From NCBI GenBank assembly GCA_937871685.1, contig CALMOL010000114.1, forward strand, positions 1-32,526: 32,526 nucleotides of DNA. The letters run 5' to 3'. The notes under the pieces are model-generated. The model was not told the origin of the DNA. It ran no database searches and was given only the letters and a program-made list of their open reading frames with translations. How positions within the stretch are numbered: position 1 is the stretch's first letter; every line of letters begins with the position of its first letter. Below, one piece after another: positions 1-8,754 of the stretch. The translations under genes and the position numbers were made by a program. The stretch is from an uncultured Verrucomicrobiota bacterium. Lineage in GTDB: Bacteria; Verrucomicrobiota; Verrucomicrobiia; Chthoniobacterales; SZAS-18.

Positions 1-1210
1 GGTTGGTGACGGGCAGGCGAATGGTGAAGCGCGCGCCCCCGCCGGGGGCGCGGCCCGCGAGGAGCTCACCCGCGTGATTCTGGATGATGCGCCGCGCCAC
101 GGCCAGCCCGAGTCCAGTGCCTTGGCCGACGGGCTTCGTGGTGTAGAACGGCTCGAACAGCAGCGGCAGGTTCTCGGTGGGCAAGCCCGGCCCGCTGTCG
201 TCGATCTCCACTGCGGCCATCGCCGGGTTCCCGGCCGGCGGAAGGGTGCGGGCGGTGAGCCTGCCTCCCTCGGGCGACATCGCATCCGCGGCGTTGAGAA
301 AGAGGTTCACGAGGACCTGCTCGAGCCGCATGCGGTCAAGCGGCACGGGCGGGAGGCCTTCGGCTAACTCGCGTTCAACCTGGACGTGGAGGCGGATGAA
401 GGTGTGCCGCACGAGCTGAAGGGCGCGCTCGACCACTTCGTTGAGATCGCCCGGCTCGGCGCGCAGCGGGTGCGGGCGCGAGAAGTCGAGAAGAAGGTTC
501 ACCGTGGAGCCAGCGCGTTCCACCGCCTCGCGCATGTCGGCCAGCAGCCGGGCCTCGCGGCTGTCGGCCGGCACGCGGGAAACGAAGTAGTCGGCGCCGA
601 GCGAGAGGGTCATGAGCGGGTTCTTCACTTCGTGGGCGATGCCGGCGGCGAGCCGGCCGATGGAGTCCATCTTGGCCGACTCGATGAGCTGGAACTGCGC
701 CGCCTGCTCCTGCTCGAGCGAGCGTCGGAGGTCGTCGAGCGATCGCTCGAGCTGGTCGCGCGTGTGCGTCAATTCGGCGTTGCTCGCCCGAAGGTCCTCC
801 TCCGCCTGCCGACGCACGGCCACCTCGGCGAGGAGATTTTCGGTGCGCTGGCTGGCCGTCTCTTCGAGCGCAGCCTGGCGGCGGCGCACCGCGGCGGTGA
901 GCAGCACCACCATGCAGAAGAAGAAGGCAAGCATCGCGCCGTTCCACAGGGGGACCACCCAGAAGACCTCCAACGCCCGCCCGGTAAGGAAAAATCCCCA
1001 GCCCCACGCCGCCGCGCTCGCGCAGGCGACGACAACGCCAAGCGCGCGCCCCGCGCCCCAGGTGGTGAGCACCACCGGCACGAGGTAAAAGAGCACCAGC
1101 GACACGCGGAAGCGCGTCGCGTATTCCGCCGCCCCGATGCCGGCGACGAACGAGAGGCTTAGCGCCACGAGCGCGGCTCGCACCCAGGCGGGCGAACGGG
1201 GGGGGGACAT
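1..1210 (-). CDS. Membrane-bound sensor histidine kinase (3' end outside window)
   Basis: This is the sensor kinase of a two-component system. It autophosphorylates a histidine and passes the phosphate to a response regulator that is not in the window. The reading frame from ATG at 1210 stays open to base 1, giving 403 codons. The first ~110 residues are hydrophobic, with several membrane segments and no recognisable periplasmic sensor domain. A charged, coiled-coil-like linker follows. The dimerisation/H-box is AGIAHEVKNPL, with the phospho-acceptor His near residue 193. The ATPase domain shows the N-box (NLFLNAADAM), G1 (DSGPGLP) and G2 (GTGLGLAVARRI). The frame reaches the usual kinase ending (ARFTIRLPVTN) at the edge, so only a few residues, or a C-terminal receiver domain, can be missing. 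It lies 31 bp downstream of the pyrophosphatase gene on the same strand, so the two are probably co-transcribed. The input signal is unknown. Confidence 0.9.
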   Translation of the reverse strand, partial: MSPPRSPAWVRAALVALSLSFVAGIGAAEYATRFRVSLVLFYLVPVVLTTWGAGRALGVVVACASAAAWGWGFFLTGRALEVFWVVPLWNGAMLAFFFCMVVLLTAAVRRRQAALEETASQRTENLLAEVAVRRQAEEDLRASNAELTHTRDQLERSLDDLRRSLEQEQAAQFQLIESAKMDSIGRLAAGIAHEVKNPLMTLSLGADYFVSRVPADSREARLLADMREAVERAGSTVNLLLDFSRPHPLRAEPGDLNEVVERALQLVRHTFIRLHVQVERELAEGLPPVPLDRMRLEQVLVNLFLNAADAMSPEGGRLTARTLPPAGNPAMAAVEIDDSGPGLPTENLPLLFEPFYTTKPVGQGTGLGLAVARRIIQNHAGELLAGRAPGGGARFTIRLPVTN

Positions 1211-1241
1211 GGAGCAGACGGTGGACCTCGGGGAAATCGCC

Positions 1242-2942
1242 CTATCCGCCGCGTGGCGGCACGCGCAGCGCCCGGTCCTCGGCGTCCGCGCCGGCCTCGG
1301 CGAGCGTGCGCAGCAGCCACGGCAGGAGCTGCTTTTTGCGCGACACCACCCCGGCCAGCTCCCAGAGCCCGGGGCCGGCGGTGGGATACGTGATGCGCCG
1401 GCGAAATTCCTCCGTCCCGCCGGCCACGAGGAGCAGCGAGTTGTGCGTGTGAATGTCGGTGACGAGCAGCGCGGCGAGGAAGAGGTTGTTTGCCGCGCGC
1501 CATTGCTCCAGCGCGGCGGCCACCTCGGCGCGCTTGGACTGGAAGAGGTCTAGCCCGGGTTCCTCGATCTGCGCCACCGAGAACCGCACGCCGCCTTCTT
1601 GGAAAGTCTTGCAGTCCGCCGTCACCGCCTCGGCGGGCGAGAGCGTGAGCAAAGGTGAGCCGACCGCAAAGATCTCCCGCGCGAGCTGCGCCGCTGGGAC
1701 CTGCGCGATTCCCTCCAAGCGCCCGAGGATCGCGCGGTCCACGTCGGTGGTCGTGGGCGAGGTGAGGTGCAGCGTGTCCGTGATGATTCCTGCCATGAGC
1801 AAGCCCGCGATCGGTGCCGGCACAGGCACGCCGGCCTGCTCGTAGCACATCGTCACGATGGTGGAGGTGGAGCCGACCGGATTATTCCAATACAGGATCG
1901 GCTCCGTCGAGGCGAAGCCGCCGAGGCGGTGGTGATCGAGCACCTCGATGACCCGCAGCCGATCCGCGCCGGGCACAGCCTGGGCCAGCTCGTTGTGATC
2001 CACGAGGATGAGCTGGCGGGGAATCGGGCGGATGAAGTCGCCCTTGGTCAGCACGCCCACGAGCCGGCCGTCCTCCTCGACCACCGGGAAGATCGCCGCC
2101 GGATGCGTGGCCGCGCGGGCGCGGGCAGCGTCCAGCGGCGTGTCGGGATGGAATGCGACGAAGTCGCGCTCCAGCATCGTGTCCACCCGCGAGGCGCCGC
2201 GCGAGAGCAGCACCGTGGTCGCCGCATCGAAGCGCGAGCGCGCCACCACTACGCCGGCGCGCGAGGCCAGCGCGCGCAGCTCGGCCGTCATCGTCAGGCC
2301 GCCCACCACCACCACGGCGCGCGTCCCGGCCTCGATGGCCGCGCGCTGGATGTCGTCGCGGTCGCCCACGAAGGCCACGAGGCGGCGCGGATCACGCTCG
2401 GCGATGCGGCCGCGAAAAGTCTCCACGCGCGTGACGGCCACGGTGAGCCAAAACTCTTCCGCGCGCTCGGCCGGGTCGCATGCGCCGACGAGCAGCTCGC
2501 CGTCAAAGGTGCGCAAGATGTCACCCAGCGTGGCCGTGACTTGGCGCGCCCGCTCCGCCTCGCCGCGCGAGGGGAAAAGCTGGTGCGTGATCTTATGCGC
2601 GGAAAGGAGACCGAGGCAGCGCTGGTCCTCCCCCACCACGGGCAGGCCGCGGAGCTGGTGCTCGTCGATGGAGCCAATGGCCTGCGTCACGGTGGCGTCG
2701 GCGCGCACCGTGATCACATCGGCCTCCATCACGTCGCGCACGAGCGGGGTCACGTCCGCAAAGAGAGGGGGCGCCGGCACGCCGAATTTTCCGAGCACGA
2801 ATTCGATGCGCGCGGTGAGGTTGCCCGCGCGGCCGGCGGTGACGTTTTCCATGCCCTGCGCCTGCTTGAGGTGCGCGTAGGCCACGGCGGCGGAGATGGC
2901 GTCCTGGTCGGGGTTGCGGTGGCCGATGACGATGGTCTCCAT
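1242..2942 (-). CDS. ppaC: Family II (DHH) manganese-dependent inorganic pyrophosphatase with CBS-DRTGG-CBS insert
   Basis: The product (566 aa) is a cytosolic pyrophosphatase that hydrolyses PPi to two phosphates. The DHH domain starts at residue 1 with the metal ligands in GHRNPDQDAI (His8, Asp12, Asp14). The chain is then interrupted by CBS1 (~68-115), a DRTGG-like domain (~125-245) and CBS2 (~250-302). The DHH domain resumes with LVDHNE (Asp315), LDHHRLGG (336-338) and GIITDTLH (Asp389), and a DHHA2 domain ends in the substrate-binding SRKKQLLP motif (534-541). In characterised CBS-PPases the insert binds adenine nucleotides and regulates activity; that is family knowledge, not visible here. 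The ATG at 2942 was chosen because METIVIGHRNPDQD is the conserved family N-terminus. A longer reading from 3128 would run into the oppositely oriented aminotransferase gene and adds low-complexity sequence. Probably the first gene of an operon with the histidine kinase. Confidence 0.93.
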   Translation of the reverse strand: METIVIGHRNPDQDAISAAVAYAHLKQAQGMENVTAGRAGNLTARIEFVLGKFGVPAPPLFADVTPLVRDVMEADVITVRADATVTQAIGSIDEHQLRGLPVVGEDQRCLGLLSAHKITHQLFPSRGEAERARQVTATLGDILRTFDGELLVGACDPAERAEEFWLTVAVTRVETFRGRIAERDPRRLVAFVGDRDDIQRAAIEAGTRAVVVVGGLTMTAELRALASRAGVVVARSRFDAATTVLLSRGASRVDTMLERDFVAFHPDTPLDAARARAATHPAAIFPVVEEDGRLVGVLTKGDFIRPIPRQLILVDHNELAQAVPGADRLRVIEVLDHHRLGGFASTEPILYWNNPVGSTSTIVTMCYEQAGVPVPAPIAGLLMAGIITDTLHLTSPTTTDVDRAILGRLEGIAQVPAAQLAREIFAVGSPLLTLSPAEAVTADCKTFQEGGVRFSVAQIEEPGLDLFQSKRAEVAAALEQWRAANNLFLAALLVTDIHTHNSLLLVAGGTEEFRRRITYPTAGPGLWELAGVVSRKKQLLPWLLRTLAEAGADAEDRALRVPPRGG

Positions 2943-3018
2943 GATGGCAGACCAGCTTTGGCGCGGCGCGGGCGCGGCGCAACCGTTGCCACCGCCCGCG
3001 CCGCGGATATCGGCGGGC

Positions 3019-4233
3019 ATGTATTCCTCCAAGGAAGTCCGCGCCTGCTTCCCCTCGCTCAAGGACGGCTTCGCCTTCCTCGACAACGCCGGCGGCTCGC
3101 AGGTGCCAGCCGTGGTCATCGACGCCATCGCCGACTATTTTCGCACAAAATACGCGCAGACCGGCGGCACCTATCCTGCCTCGGTCGCGGCGAGGGAGAC
3201 CATCGAAGCCGCGCACGCCTTCGTGGCCCAATTCATGAACGCGGGCCAAGCCGGCGGCGTGATCCTCGGGGCCTCGAGCACGACGCTCGTCCACGGCCTC
3301 GCCAACGCCTTCGGCGAAATCCTCCACGCGGGCGACGAGATCATCGTCTCCGACGCGAACCACGAGGGCAACGCCACCCCGTGGCGCCGGCTGGAACGCT
3401 TTGGGATCAAGGTCGTTGCGTGGCCCATCGACGCCGTCACGCTCGCGTGCGAGCCGGATTCCCTGCGTGCGTTGCTGACGCCTCGCACGCGCGTGGTCGC
3501 GTTCCCGCACGTCTCGAACCTCCTCGGCCGGGTGAGCGATGCTCGGGCCATTGCCGACGTGGCCCGGGCTGCCGGCGCGGTCAGCGTGTGCGACGGCGTG
3601 GCCTACGCGCCGCACCGAGCCATCGACGTGCAGGCGTTTGGCTGCGACTTCTACTTCTACTCGACCTACAAGGTCTTCGGCCCTCACATGGGCGCGATGT
3701 TCGGCCGCCGCGAGGCTTGGGCGCCGCTGACCGGCGCTAATCACGGCTTCATCCCACGCGATGCCTTCCCGACGAAGTGGGAGCCGGGCGGCGTCTCGCA
3801 CGAGGGCTGCGCCGGGGTGCTGGCGCTCCAATGGCACGTTGGATTCCTGGAAGGCGAGCCTTACCAGAACTACGTCTCCGTGCAGCGCGCCTTCGACCAC
3901 GTCGCCGACCTCGAACGCGGCCCGCACGCGCGGCTGCTGGAATATCTCACGGCGAAAAACGGCGTGAGCGTCCTCGGCCCCACCCAGCCCGGCCCGGACG
4001 CTGTAGCCCTGGTCTCCTTTCGCCACGCGCGCGTCCCGTCGGCCCGGATCGCCGCGGTGGTGAATCGCCGCGGCCTGGGGATCAAGCACGGCCATTTCTA
4101 CTCCGTGCGCCTGCTGCAAGCGCTTGGGATCGACCCCGAGGACGGCGTGGCCCGTGTGAGCCTGGCGCACTACAACACGGTGGAAGAGATCGGCCGCCTG
4201 ATCGCGGTGCTGGAGGAGGTTTTCGCCGGGTGA
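3019..4233 (+). CDS. Class V PLP-dependent aminotransferase, cysteine desulfurase-like (VC1184-type subfamily)
   Basis: The product is 404 aa. It is a fold-type I PLP enzyme related to SufS/IscS cysteine desulfurases. The N-terminus FPSLKDGFAFLDNAGGSQVP carries the typical substrate-entry motif. SDANHEGNATPW holds the ring-stacking His115, CDGVAYAPH the PLP-binding Asp192, and YSTYKVFGPHMG the Schiff-base Lys218. The length and the 'LDNAGGSQ...' start match the subfamily of cysteine desulfurase-like proteins whose true substrate is not established. There is no obvious mobile-loop catalytic cysteine of the SufS type in a recognisable position. ATG 3019 is preferred over an in-frame codon at 2896, because the longer version would overlap the divergent pyrophosphatase gene and adds non-conserved residues. 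It is divergent from ppaC with a 76-bp gap that must hold both promoters. Sulfur transfer is plausible but not shown by the sequence. Confidence 0.88.
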   Translation: MYSSKEVRACFPSLKDGFAFLDNAGGSQVPAVVIDAIADYFRTKYAQTGGTYPASVAARETIEAAHAFVAQFMNAGQAGGVILGASSTTLVHGLANAFGEILHAGDEIIVSDANHEGNATPWRRLERFGIKVVAWPIDAVTLACEPDSLRALLTPRTRVVAFPHVSNLLGRVSDARAIADVARAAGAVSVCDGVAYAPHRAIDVQAFGCDFYFYSTYKVFGPHMGAMFGRREAWAPLTGANHGFIPRDAFPTKWEPGGVSHEGCAGVLALQWHVGFLEGEPYQNYVSVQRAFDHVADLERGPHARLLEYLTAKNGVSVLGPTQPGPDAVALVSFRHARVPSARIAAVVNRRGLGIKHGHFYSVRLLQALGIDPEDGVARVSLAHYNTVEEIGRLIAVLEEVFAG

Positions 4234-4300
4234 GCCCACGCCGGCCGGCCCGGTCGCCGTTCCCGCGCGACTGCCTTCCTCTTCTTTCCCAGAAGCGACG

Positions 4301-4334
4301 TTCCGATCACCAGAAGACCTCTTCTGGATCGGAA
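4301..4334. repeat. Interrupted inverted repeat downstream of the aminotransferase gene
   Basis: TTCCGAT (4301-4307), a CA bulge, then CCAGAAGA (4310-4317), a CC turn, TCTTCTGG (4320-4327) and ATCGGAA (4328-4334). It gives 15 paired bases with a 2-nt bulge and almost no loop. It could end transcription of the aminotransferase gene as an RNA hairpin, but there is no T-tract, so it is called a repeat rather than a terminator. Confidence 0.6.
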
Positions 4335-4520
4335 AGAGGCATAACCGGCGACGGAAGTGGGCTTGCAGACTTGCAAGGGGCGGAACCGGCGACAGATGTG
4401 GATCTTCTTAGCCCAAAAGAGGCATATCTGGCCAGATGGATGCGTCTTGCAGGACATTTGGCGGCACTGGCTTCTGGGGGGAATCCATCGCCAAGACCGG
4501 CCCGGGTTGGGAGAGTGTGC

Positions 4521-4549
4521 TTGACAAAAAGGCGGGGAATATCTCCCAT
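4521..4549 (+). promoter_or_regulatory. Possible promoter of the propeller/cytochrome gene
   Basis: A perfect -35 hexamer TTGACA (4521-4526) stands out in this GC-rich DNA, 79 bp before the start codon. At 17-bp spacing the -10 position reads TCCCAT, which is a poor match, so the call rests almost entirely on the -35 box and its position. Confidence 0.28.
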
Positions 4550-4605
4550 GCCGCGCCGTCCACTGAAGCGGGAAGGGTTCCTGCTTCGTCCGCCCTGCTT
4601 TTGCC

Positions 4606-7233
4606 ATGCCGTTGCCGTTCCGCCTTCTTTGCTCCATTGCCTTTGGCAGCCTCGTGTTTTCGTCCGCGCCGGCCGCCTACACGAATTTCGAAGCGCAGCA
4701 GTCGCGGCCGGTGTGCCTCTCGCCGGATGGGACGCGGCTCTTCGTCGTGAACACGCCGGACGCCCGGCTCTCCGTCTTCGATGTCTCCAATCCTGCCAAC
4801 CCGGCGCCGGTGCTGATCCGAGAGATTCCCGTCGGCCTGGAGCCGGTCTCGGTGAACGTGGTCTCCAACGACGAGGCGTGGGTCGTGAACCAGCTTTCCA
4901 ATTCCGTCTCCGTCGTGTCGGTGTCGGCTGGGGTGGTGACCGACACGCTCCAATGCGACGTGGAGCCGGCCGACGTCGTTTTCGCGGGTGGCCGAGCGTG
5001 GGTGTCGTGCGCACGGACGAACCTCGTGCGCTCCTTCGACCTCGCGACCCACGCGGCGGGCACGCCCGTGGCCATTGCCGGTAACGGGCCGCGCGGGCTG
5101 GCCGTCTCCGAGGACGGCACCAAGCTCTACGTCGCGGTAATGTTTTCCGGCAACGGCACCACCCTGCTGCCCGCCACGCTCGCGCCGGCCCAGCCGCCGC
5201 CGACAAACACCAGCCTCCCCACCCCGCCCCAAGTCGGCCTGATCGTCCCGGCCACTGACAGCCGCCTCCAGCCGAAGCCAAACCTGCCGGACAACGACGT
5301 GGGCGTGATCGATGTCGCCACGGCGGCCGTGACCCGCTACTACTCCGGCGTCGGCACGATCAATTTCTTCGTCGCCGTGCGGCCTGGCTCCGGCGAGTTG
5401 TGGGTCGCCAACACCGAGGCCCGCAACCTCGTGCGCTTCGAGCCGACGCTGCGCGGCCACGCCGTGGACAACCGCGTGACCCGCATCGATCCGGCGACGG
5501 CCGTCGCCACCCCGTTCGACCTGAACCCCGAGATCGACTACGGCGTGCTCCCAAACCCGGCGGCGCTCGCGACGGCGCTCGCCCAGCCCACCGCGCTCGC
5601 CTTCGAGCCGGGCGGGGCTTTCTTTTGGGTCGCGAGTTTCGGCACCGACCGCGTGGCGCGGGTCGATGCCGCGAGCGGCGCCGTGACCGCGCGCGTGGAG
5701 ACGGGACCGACCTCGGGCGCCTCCGCCAATCCCGCGGCGAAGCGAGGCTCGCGTGGGCTCGCTTACCAGGCTGCCACCGGCCGCCTCTACGTTTCCAACC
5801 GCATCTCCAACACCCTCACCGTGGTCTCCGTGTCGTCCGCCTCGGTGCTTTCCGAGGTGCCGTCCGGCAGCTTCGACCCCACGCCCAGCGTGATCCGCAT
5901 TGGCCGCGGCTTCCTCTACGACGCGCGCCTTTCCGGCAACGGCACGCAGTCGTGCGCCTCCTGCCACATCGATGGCCACCGCGACGAGCTGGCGTGGGAC
6001 TTGGGCGACCCCGGCGGCACCACGCAGACGGTGACCAGCCAGCCGCCCGGCGCGCCCTTCCCGCTGAACTTCACCATGCACCCGATGAAGGGGCCGATGA
6101 CCACGCAGACGCTGCGCGGCCTGCTCGGCCAGAATCCGCTGCACTGGCGCGGCGACCGCGCCGACTTCACGGCGTTCTCGGGCGCGTTCGCCTCGCTCCT
6201 CGGTGGGAGCGTGCCGGTCACGGCCGACATGGCGGCGTTCCGCGATTTCATGAACACGGTGGCAATGCCGCCGAACCCGAACCAGAAGCTCGATCGCACG
6301 CTGCCGGCCGCCTTTCCCCCGGGCGACCCGAATGCCGGCGACCCCGCCGCCGGCCGAAACACCTTCCTCAACGAGGACTACGTGCAGGGCGTCCGCTGCA
6401 ACACTTGCCACCTCCTGCCCACCGGCACGAACCGATCGATCATTCCCGGCTCGGTCATGCAGACCAGCCAGGACTTCAAGGTGCCGCAACTGCGCGACAT
6501 GTCGCAGAAAATCTTCTTCAAGCGGAGCGCCACGGCCGCGTCCCTGAGCGGCTTCGGCTACACCAACGACGGCACCGACCCTGACCTCTTCACGTTCCTC
6601 TCGCGCCCGGTGTTCGGCAACTTTGCGAACGATCCGGTGCGCAAGCGCAACCTGAGTGCCTTCGTCCTGTGCCTGGACACCGGCACCGCGCCGGCCACCG
6701 GTCACGGCCGCACGGTGCGCGCGTCGAATCTCACCACCTCCGCGGCGACTTGGACGCTGCTCGAGTCGCAGGCGGGGCTGGGCAACATCGACCTCGTCAT
6801 CCGCGGCCTGCTCGGCGGCGCACGTCACGGCCTGCGCTACCGGCCGGGAACCAACGACTACGCCTCGGACCAGGCCGGGCTCGGGCCATTCACGCGCGCG
6901 CAGTTGGAGAACCTCATCTCCGCCGGCACCGCGCCCGCACTGAGCTTGCTCGGCGTGCCGCCCGGCCAGGGCGCGCGGCTTGGCGTTGACCGCGATGAGA
7001 ACGGCATCAGCGACGCAAACGAGCCGCTGCCGCCGCTCGCGGTGCGGATCACGGGCGGCGCGCCGGAACTGAGCTGGCCGGCCGCGGGCGCGTCTCTGGT
7101 GCTGGAATTCGCCGACGATCTCGGCACGCCAGCGTGGCAGCCAGTCACCACGGCGCGTGTGGTCGGCGGCGCCGTCGTCGTCAGCGATCCAACGGTATCC
7201 CCACGGCGTTTTTACCGCCTGCGCCGGCCGTAA
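4606..7233 (+). CDS. Exported YVTN-type beta-propeller / di-haem cytochrome c fusion protein
   Basis: The product is 875 aa. A signal peptide (residues 1-23, cut near SSAPAA) sends it across the inner membrane. Residues ~25-440 are repeated blades of the YVTN/surface-layer type, for example RPVCLSPDGTRLFVVNTPDA, NGPRGLAVSEDGTKLYVA and GLAYQAATGRLYVSNR. The C-terminal half has two c-type haem sites, SCASCH (Cys450/Cys453/His454) and RCNTCH (Cys598/Cys601/His602). They are spaced as in the di-haem peroxidase/MauG superfamily, with MKGPMTTQTLRGL and a later VPQLRDMSQKIFFKR where such proteins keep their haem pocket. Residues ~800-875 form a small beta-rich tail ending RRFYRLRRP, resembling the substrate-binding or anchoring tails of verrucomicrobial exported proteins. 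It is probably a periplasmic or surface redox protein; substrate and peroxidase activity are unproven. It stands alone, with no co-directional neighbours. Confidence 0.85.
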   Translation: MPLPFRLLCSIAFGSLVFSSAPAAYTNFEAQQSRPVCLSPDGTRLFVVNTPDARLSVFDVSNPANPAPVLIREIPVGLEPVSVNVVSNDEAWVVNQLSNSVSVVSVSAGVVTDTLQCDVEPADVVFAGGRAWVSCARTNLVRSFDLATHAAGTPVAIAGNGPRGLAVSEDGTKLYVAVMFSGNGTTLLPATLAPAQPPPTNTSLPTPPQVGLIVPATDSRLQPKPNLPDNDVGVIDVATAAVTRYYSGVGTINFFVAVRPGSGELWVANTEARNLVRFEPTLRGHAVDNRVTRIDPATAVATPFDLNPEIDYGVLPNPAALATALAQPTALAFEPGGAFFWVASFGTDRVARVDAASGAVTARVETGPTSGASANPAAKRGSRGLAYQAATGRLYVSNRISNTLTVVSVSSASVLSEVPSGSFDPTPSVIRIGRGFLYDARLSGNGTQSCASCHIDGHRDELAWDLGDPGGTTQTVTSQPPGAPFPLNFTMHPMKGPMTTQTLRGLLGQNPLHWRGDRADFTAFSGAFASLLGGSVPVTADMAAFRDFMNTVAMPPNPNQKLDRTLPAAFPPGDPNAGDPAAGRNTFLNEDYVQGVRCNTCHLLPTGTNRSIIPGSVMQTSQDFKVPQLRDMSQKIFFKRSATAASLSGFGYTNDGTDPDLFTFLSRPVFGNFANDPVRKRNLSAFVLCLDTGTAPATGHGRTVRASNLTTSAATWTLLESQAGLGNIDLVIRGLLGGARHGLRYRPGTNDYASDQAGLGPFTRAQLENLISAGTAPALSLLGVPPGQGARLGVDRDENGISDANEPLPPLAVRITGGAPELSWPAAGASLVLEFADDLGTPAWQPVTTARVVGGAVVVSDPTVSPRRFYRLRRP

Positions 7234-7414
7234 CGCCGTCAGATCACGTGCCGCAACATCGGCGGATTCTCTCGGCGCCTCGGCGGTCCCGGGAGGCCGA
7301 CGCACCCCGCCCATCGGCCAGCGTCGTGCCGGCCGTCGCCTTGACCGGGTTCTGACCGGTGCATCCGACAGAATCCGGCTGCACCAGAAAATTCGTGGTC
7401 GATGACCAGCCCGC

Positions 7415-8566
7415 TCACCCCACTGCCACCGCCGGCTTGGCCGTGGGCTTCTTTCCGCCAGTGAGCCGGTCCACGAGCAAGTTCACGCGCTTCTCCAGGA
7501 ACATCCCCCATGCGCCGATGACGACCCAGACGGCAACCACGCACAACAGGAAGCGCCACCACGGCTCGTCGCGGATGCGCAGGCCGATCCAGATCACGTA
7601 GGGCTGGTGCAGAAGGTAAAGCCCGTAGGAGAAGGCGCCGACGGTGGCCAGCCACTTCGCCAGCGGCTCCCAACGCTCGATCATCCCCGAGATCCCGCAC
7701 ACCGCGAAGAAGCAGGCCGCCCCGGTGAGGAAATCCACGTAGATATAGGGAATCGCGCGGACGAAGAACCAGAGCGCGTAGAGCGCGAGGCCGAGCCCGA
7801 GCCACCCGCCGCTGCGCAGGCCGCGCTCGATCCGGTCCGGCTCGCGCAGGTGCCACCAGCCCAGCGCCATTCCCAGCGCGAATTCCGGCAGCCGCGACAA
7901 AGCGAAGCCGCCTAGCGTCCACGCGCCCACCGATTGCAGCACGTCCAACTGCACCCACCGCGTGCCGAACCCGGTCACGAATGCCAGCCCCAGGAATGCC
8001 CATGGCCCGATCTTCCGCAGCGCGAGGAACAGCAGCGGAAACAGCAGGTAAAGCTGGATCAGCATGGCGAAATACCACCACGCCGCGTTCACATACATGA
8101 ACGTCATCTCGATGTTCACCATCCGCAGCCCCGCAAGGCTCCACAGGAAGCGCCCGTCCACCGGCTCCAGGCGTGCCACCATCGGCGACACGAGATAGAC
8201 CAGGTGCGCCACCCAATACATCGGGTAAAGCCGGATGAAGCGCGACCAATACCACTCGCCCCACGCGATGGAGCCCTTCTCTGCCTTGCGCGCCGTGGTT
8301 GCCGCGAGCGACCAGCCGCTCACGATGATGAACAGGCCCACCGCGTGGAACCCCAAGCCGGTGACGCCATACCAAAGCGTCTTCGCGAGCACGACCAGCG
8401 CGGAGGGCAGAGTCCCCCACCCGCCCGGCACGTCGGCGACCACCTCGGTAAGGAAGTTGTCCGAGAGCGGCGAGGGTGCCGAGAGCCACGTCGTGAAGAA
8501 GTGGAAATAGACGATCCAAAGAATGCCGATGCCCTTGGCAACATCGAGCCAGACGAGGCGTTTCAT
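7415..8566 (-). CDS. Acyltransferase family 3 integral membrane protein
   Basis: The product (383 aa) has about ten predicted membrane segments. The N-terminus MKRLVWLDVAKGIGILWIV followed by YFHFF is the signature of family 3 acyltransferases (OafA/NodX type), with the conserved His near residue 22. The C-terminus is a short charged, Ala/Pro/Lys-rich cytoplasmic tail. Members transfer acetyl or other acyl groups from the cytoplasmic side to surface sugars (O-antigen, exopolysaccharide, peptidoglycan). Here the acceptor cannot be told, because no polysaccharide cluster surrounds it; the nearest sugar enzyme is the GT4 transferase about 1 kb upstream on the same strand. The 181 bp on its 3' side, up to the cytochrome gene end, contain no gene. 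ATG 8566 gives the conserved N-terminus directly. A palindromic repeat separates it from the scramblase-like gene, so it may be transcribed on its own. Confidence 0.9.
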   Translation of the reverse strand: MKRLVWLDVAKGIGILWIVYFHFFTTWLSAPSPLSDNFLTEVVADVPGGWGTLPSALVVLAKTLWYGVTGLGFHAVGLFIIVSGWSLAATTARKAEKGSIAWGEWYWSRFIRLYPMYWVAHLVYLVSPMVARLEPVDGRFLWSLAGLRMVNIEMTFMYVNAAWWYFAMLIQLYLLFPLLFLALRKIGPWAFLGLAFVTGFGTRWVQLDVLQSVGAWTLGGFALSRLPEFALGMALGWWHLREPDRIERGLRSGGWLGLGLALYALWFFVRAIPYIYVDFLTGAACFFAVCGISGMIERWEPLAKWLATVGAFSYGLYLLHQPYVIWIGLRIRDEPWWRFLLCVVAVWVVIGAWGMFLEKRVNLLVDRLTGGKKPTAKPAVAVG

Positions 8567-8619
8567 GAGTCAGGGGGCTGGTTGCGGATCGTTGCCGCGC
8601 TTTTCAGAGCACGCGAGGA

Positions 8620-8754
8620 ATGGTCGCCAACGTTTTGGATTGCGCGAGCTCTGCTCCCGCTTTCTTGCCGCCCTCGACGCCGGCGGGGTTTCCAGCCGTG
8701 GCCGACAGCAGAGCGAAAGCAGAGCTTCCGCACTCCAAAACGTGGCTCGACCAT
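8620..8754. repeat. Imperfect palindromic intergenic element (family C)
   Basis: The 5' arm begins ATGGTCGCC-AACGTTTTGGA and continues GAGCTCTGCTCCCGCTTT. The reverse complement of the 3' arm begins ATGGTCGAGCCACGTTTTGG and continues AAGCTCTGCTTTCGCTCT. Weaker pairing extends outwards to about 8600-8774. It fills the gap between two minus-strand genes. The element has the look of the dispersed 'ECGSSA'-coding (in shadow translation) intergenic repeats seen in verrucomicrobial genomes. Copy number cannot be judged from one copy. Confidence 0.75.

Larger units (their letters stand above)
4234..4605. other. Gene-free 372-bp stretch rich in short inverted and direct repeats
   Basis: No credible coding sequence is visible. 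The stretch contains a 34-bp inverted repeat (4301-4334), a small hairpin CTTGCA/TGCAAG (4362-4377) and a perfect 12-bp palindrome ATCTGGCCAGAT (4426-4437). It also has two direct repeats: AACCGGCGAC at 4343 and 4384 (41 bp apart) and AGAGGCATA at 4335 and 4418 (83 bp apart). The spacings suggest a decayed tandem array with a unit of about 41 bp. A TTGACA hexamer near 4521 may be part of the promoter of the downstream cytochrome gene. Confidence 0.6.

Noticed and set aside
1767..3740. Plus-strand open frame (657 codons) across the pyrophosphatase gene and the aminotransferase.
   Set aside because: It is antisense to a well-matched family II pyrophosphatase and out of frame with the aminotransferase. 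Its composition is typical of a shadow frame.
4408..7314. Long minus-strand open frame (968 codons) opposite the propeller/cytochrome gene.
   Set aside because: Arg/Gly/Ala/His-rich with no motif. The plus strand has a signal peptide, propeller blades and two CxxCH sites.
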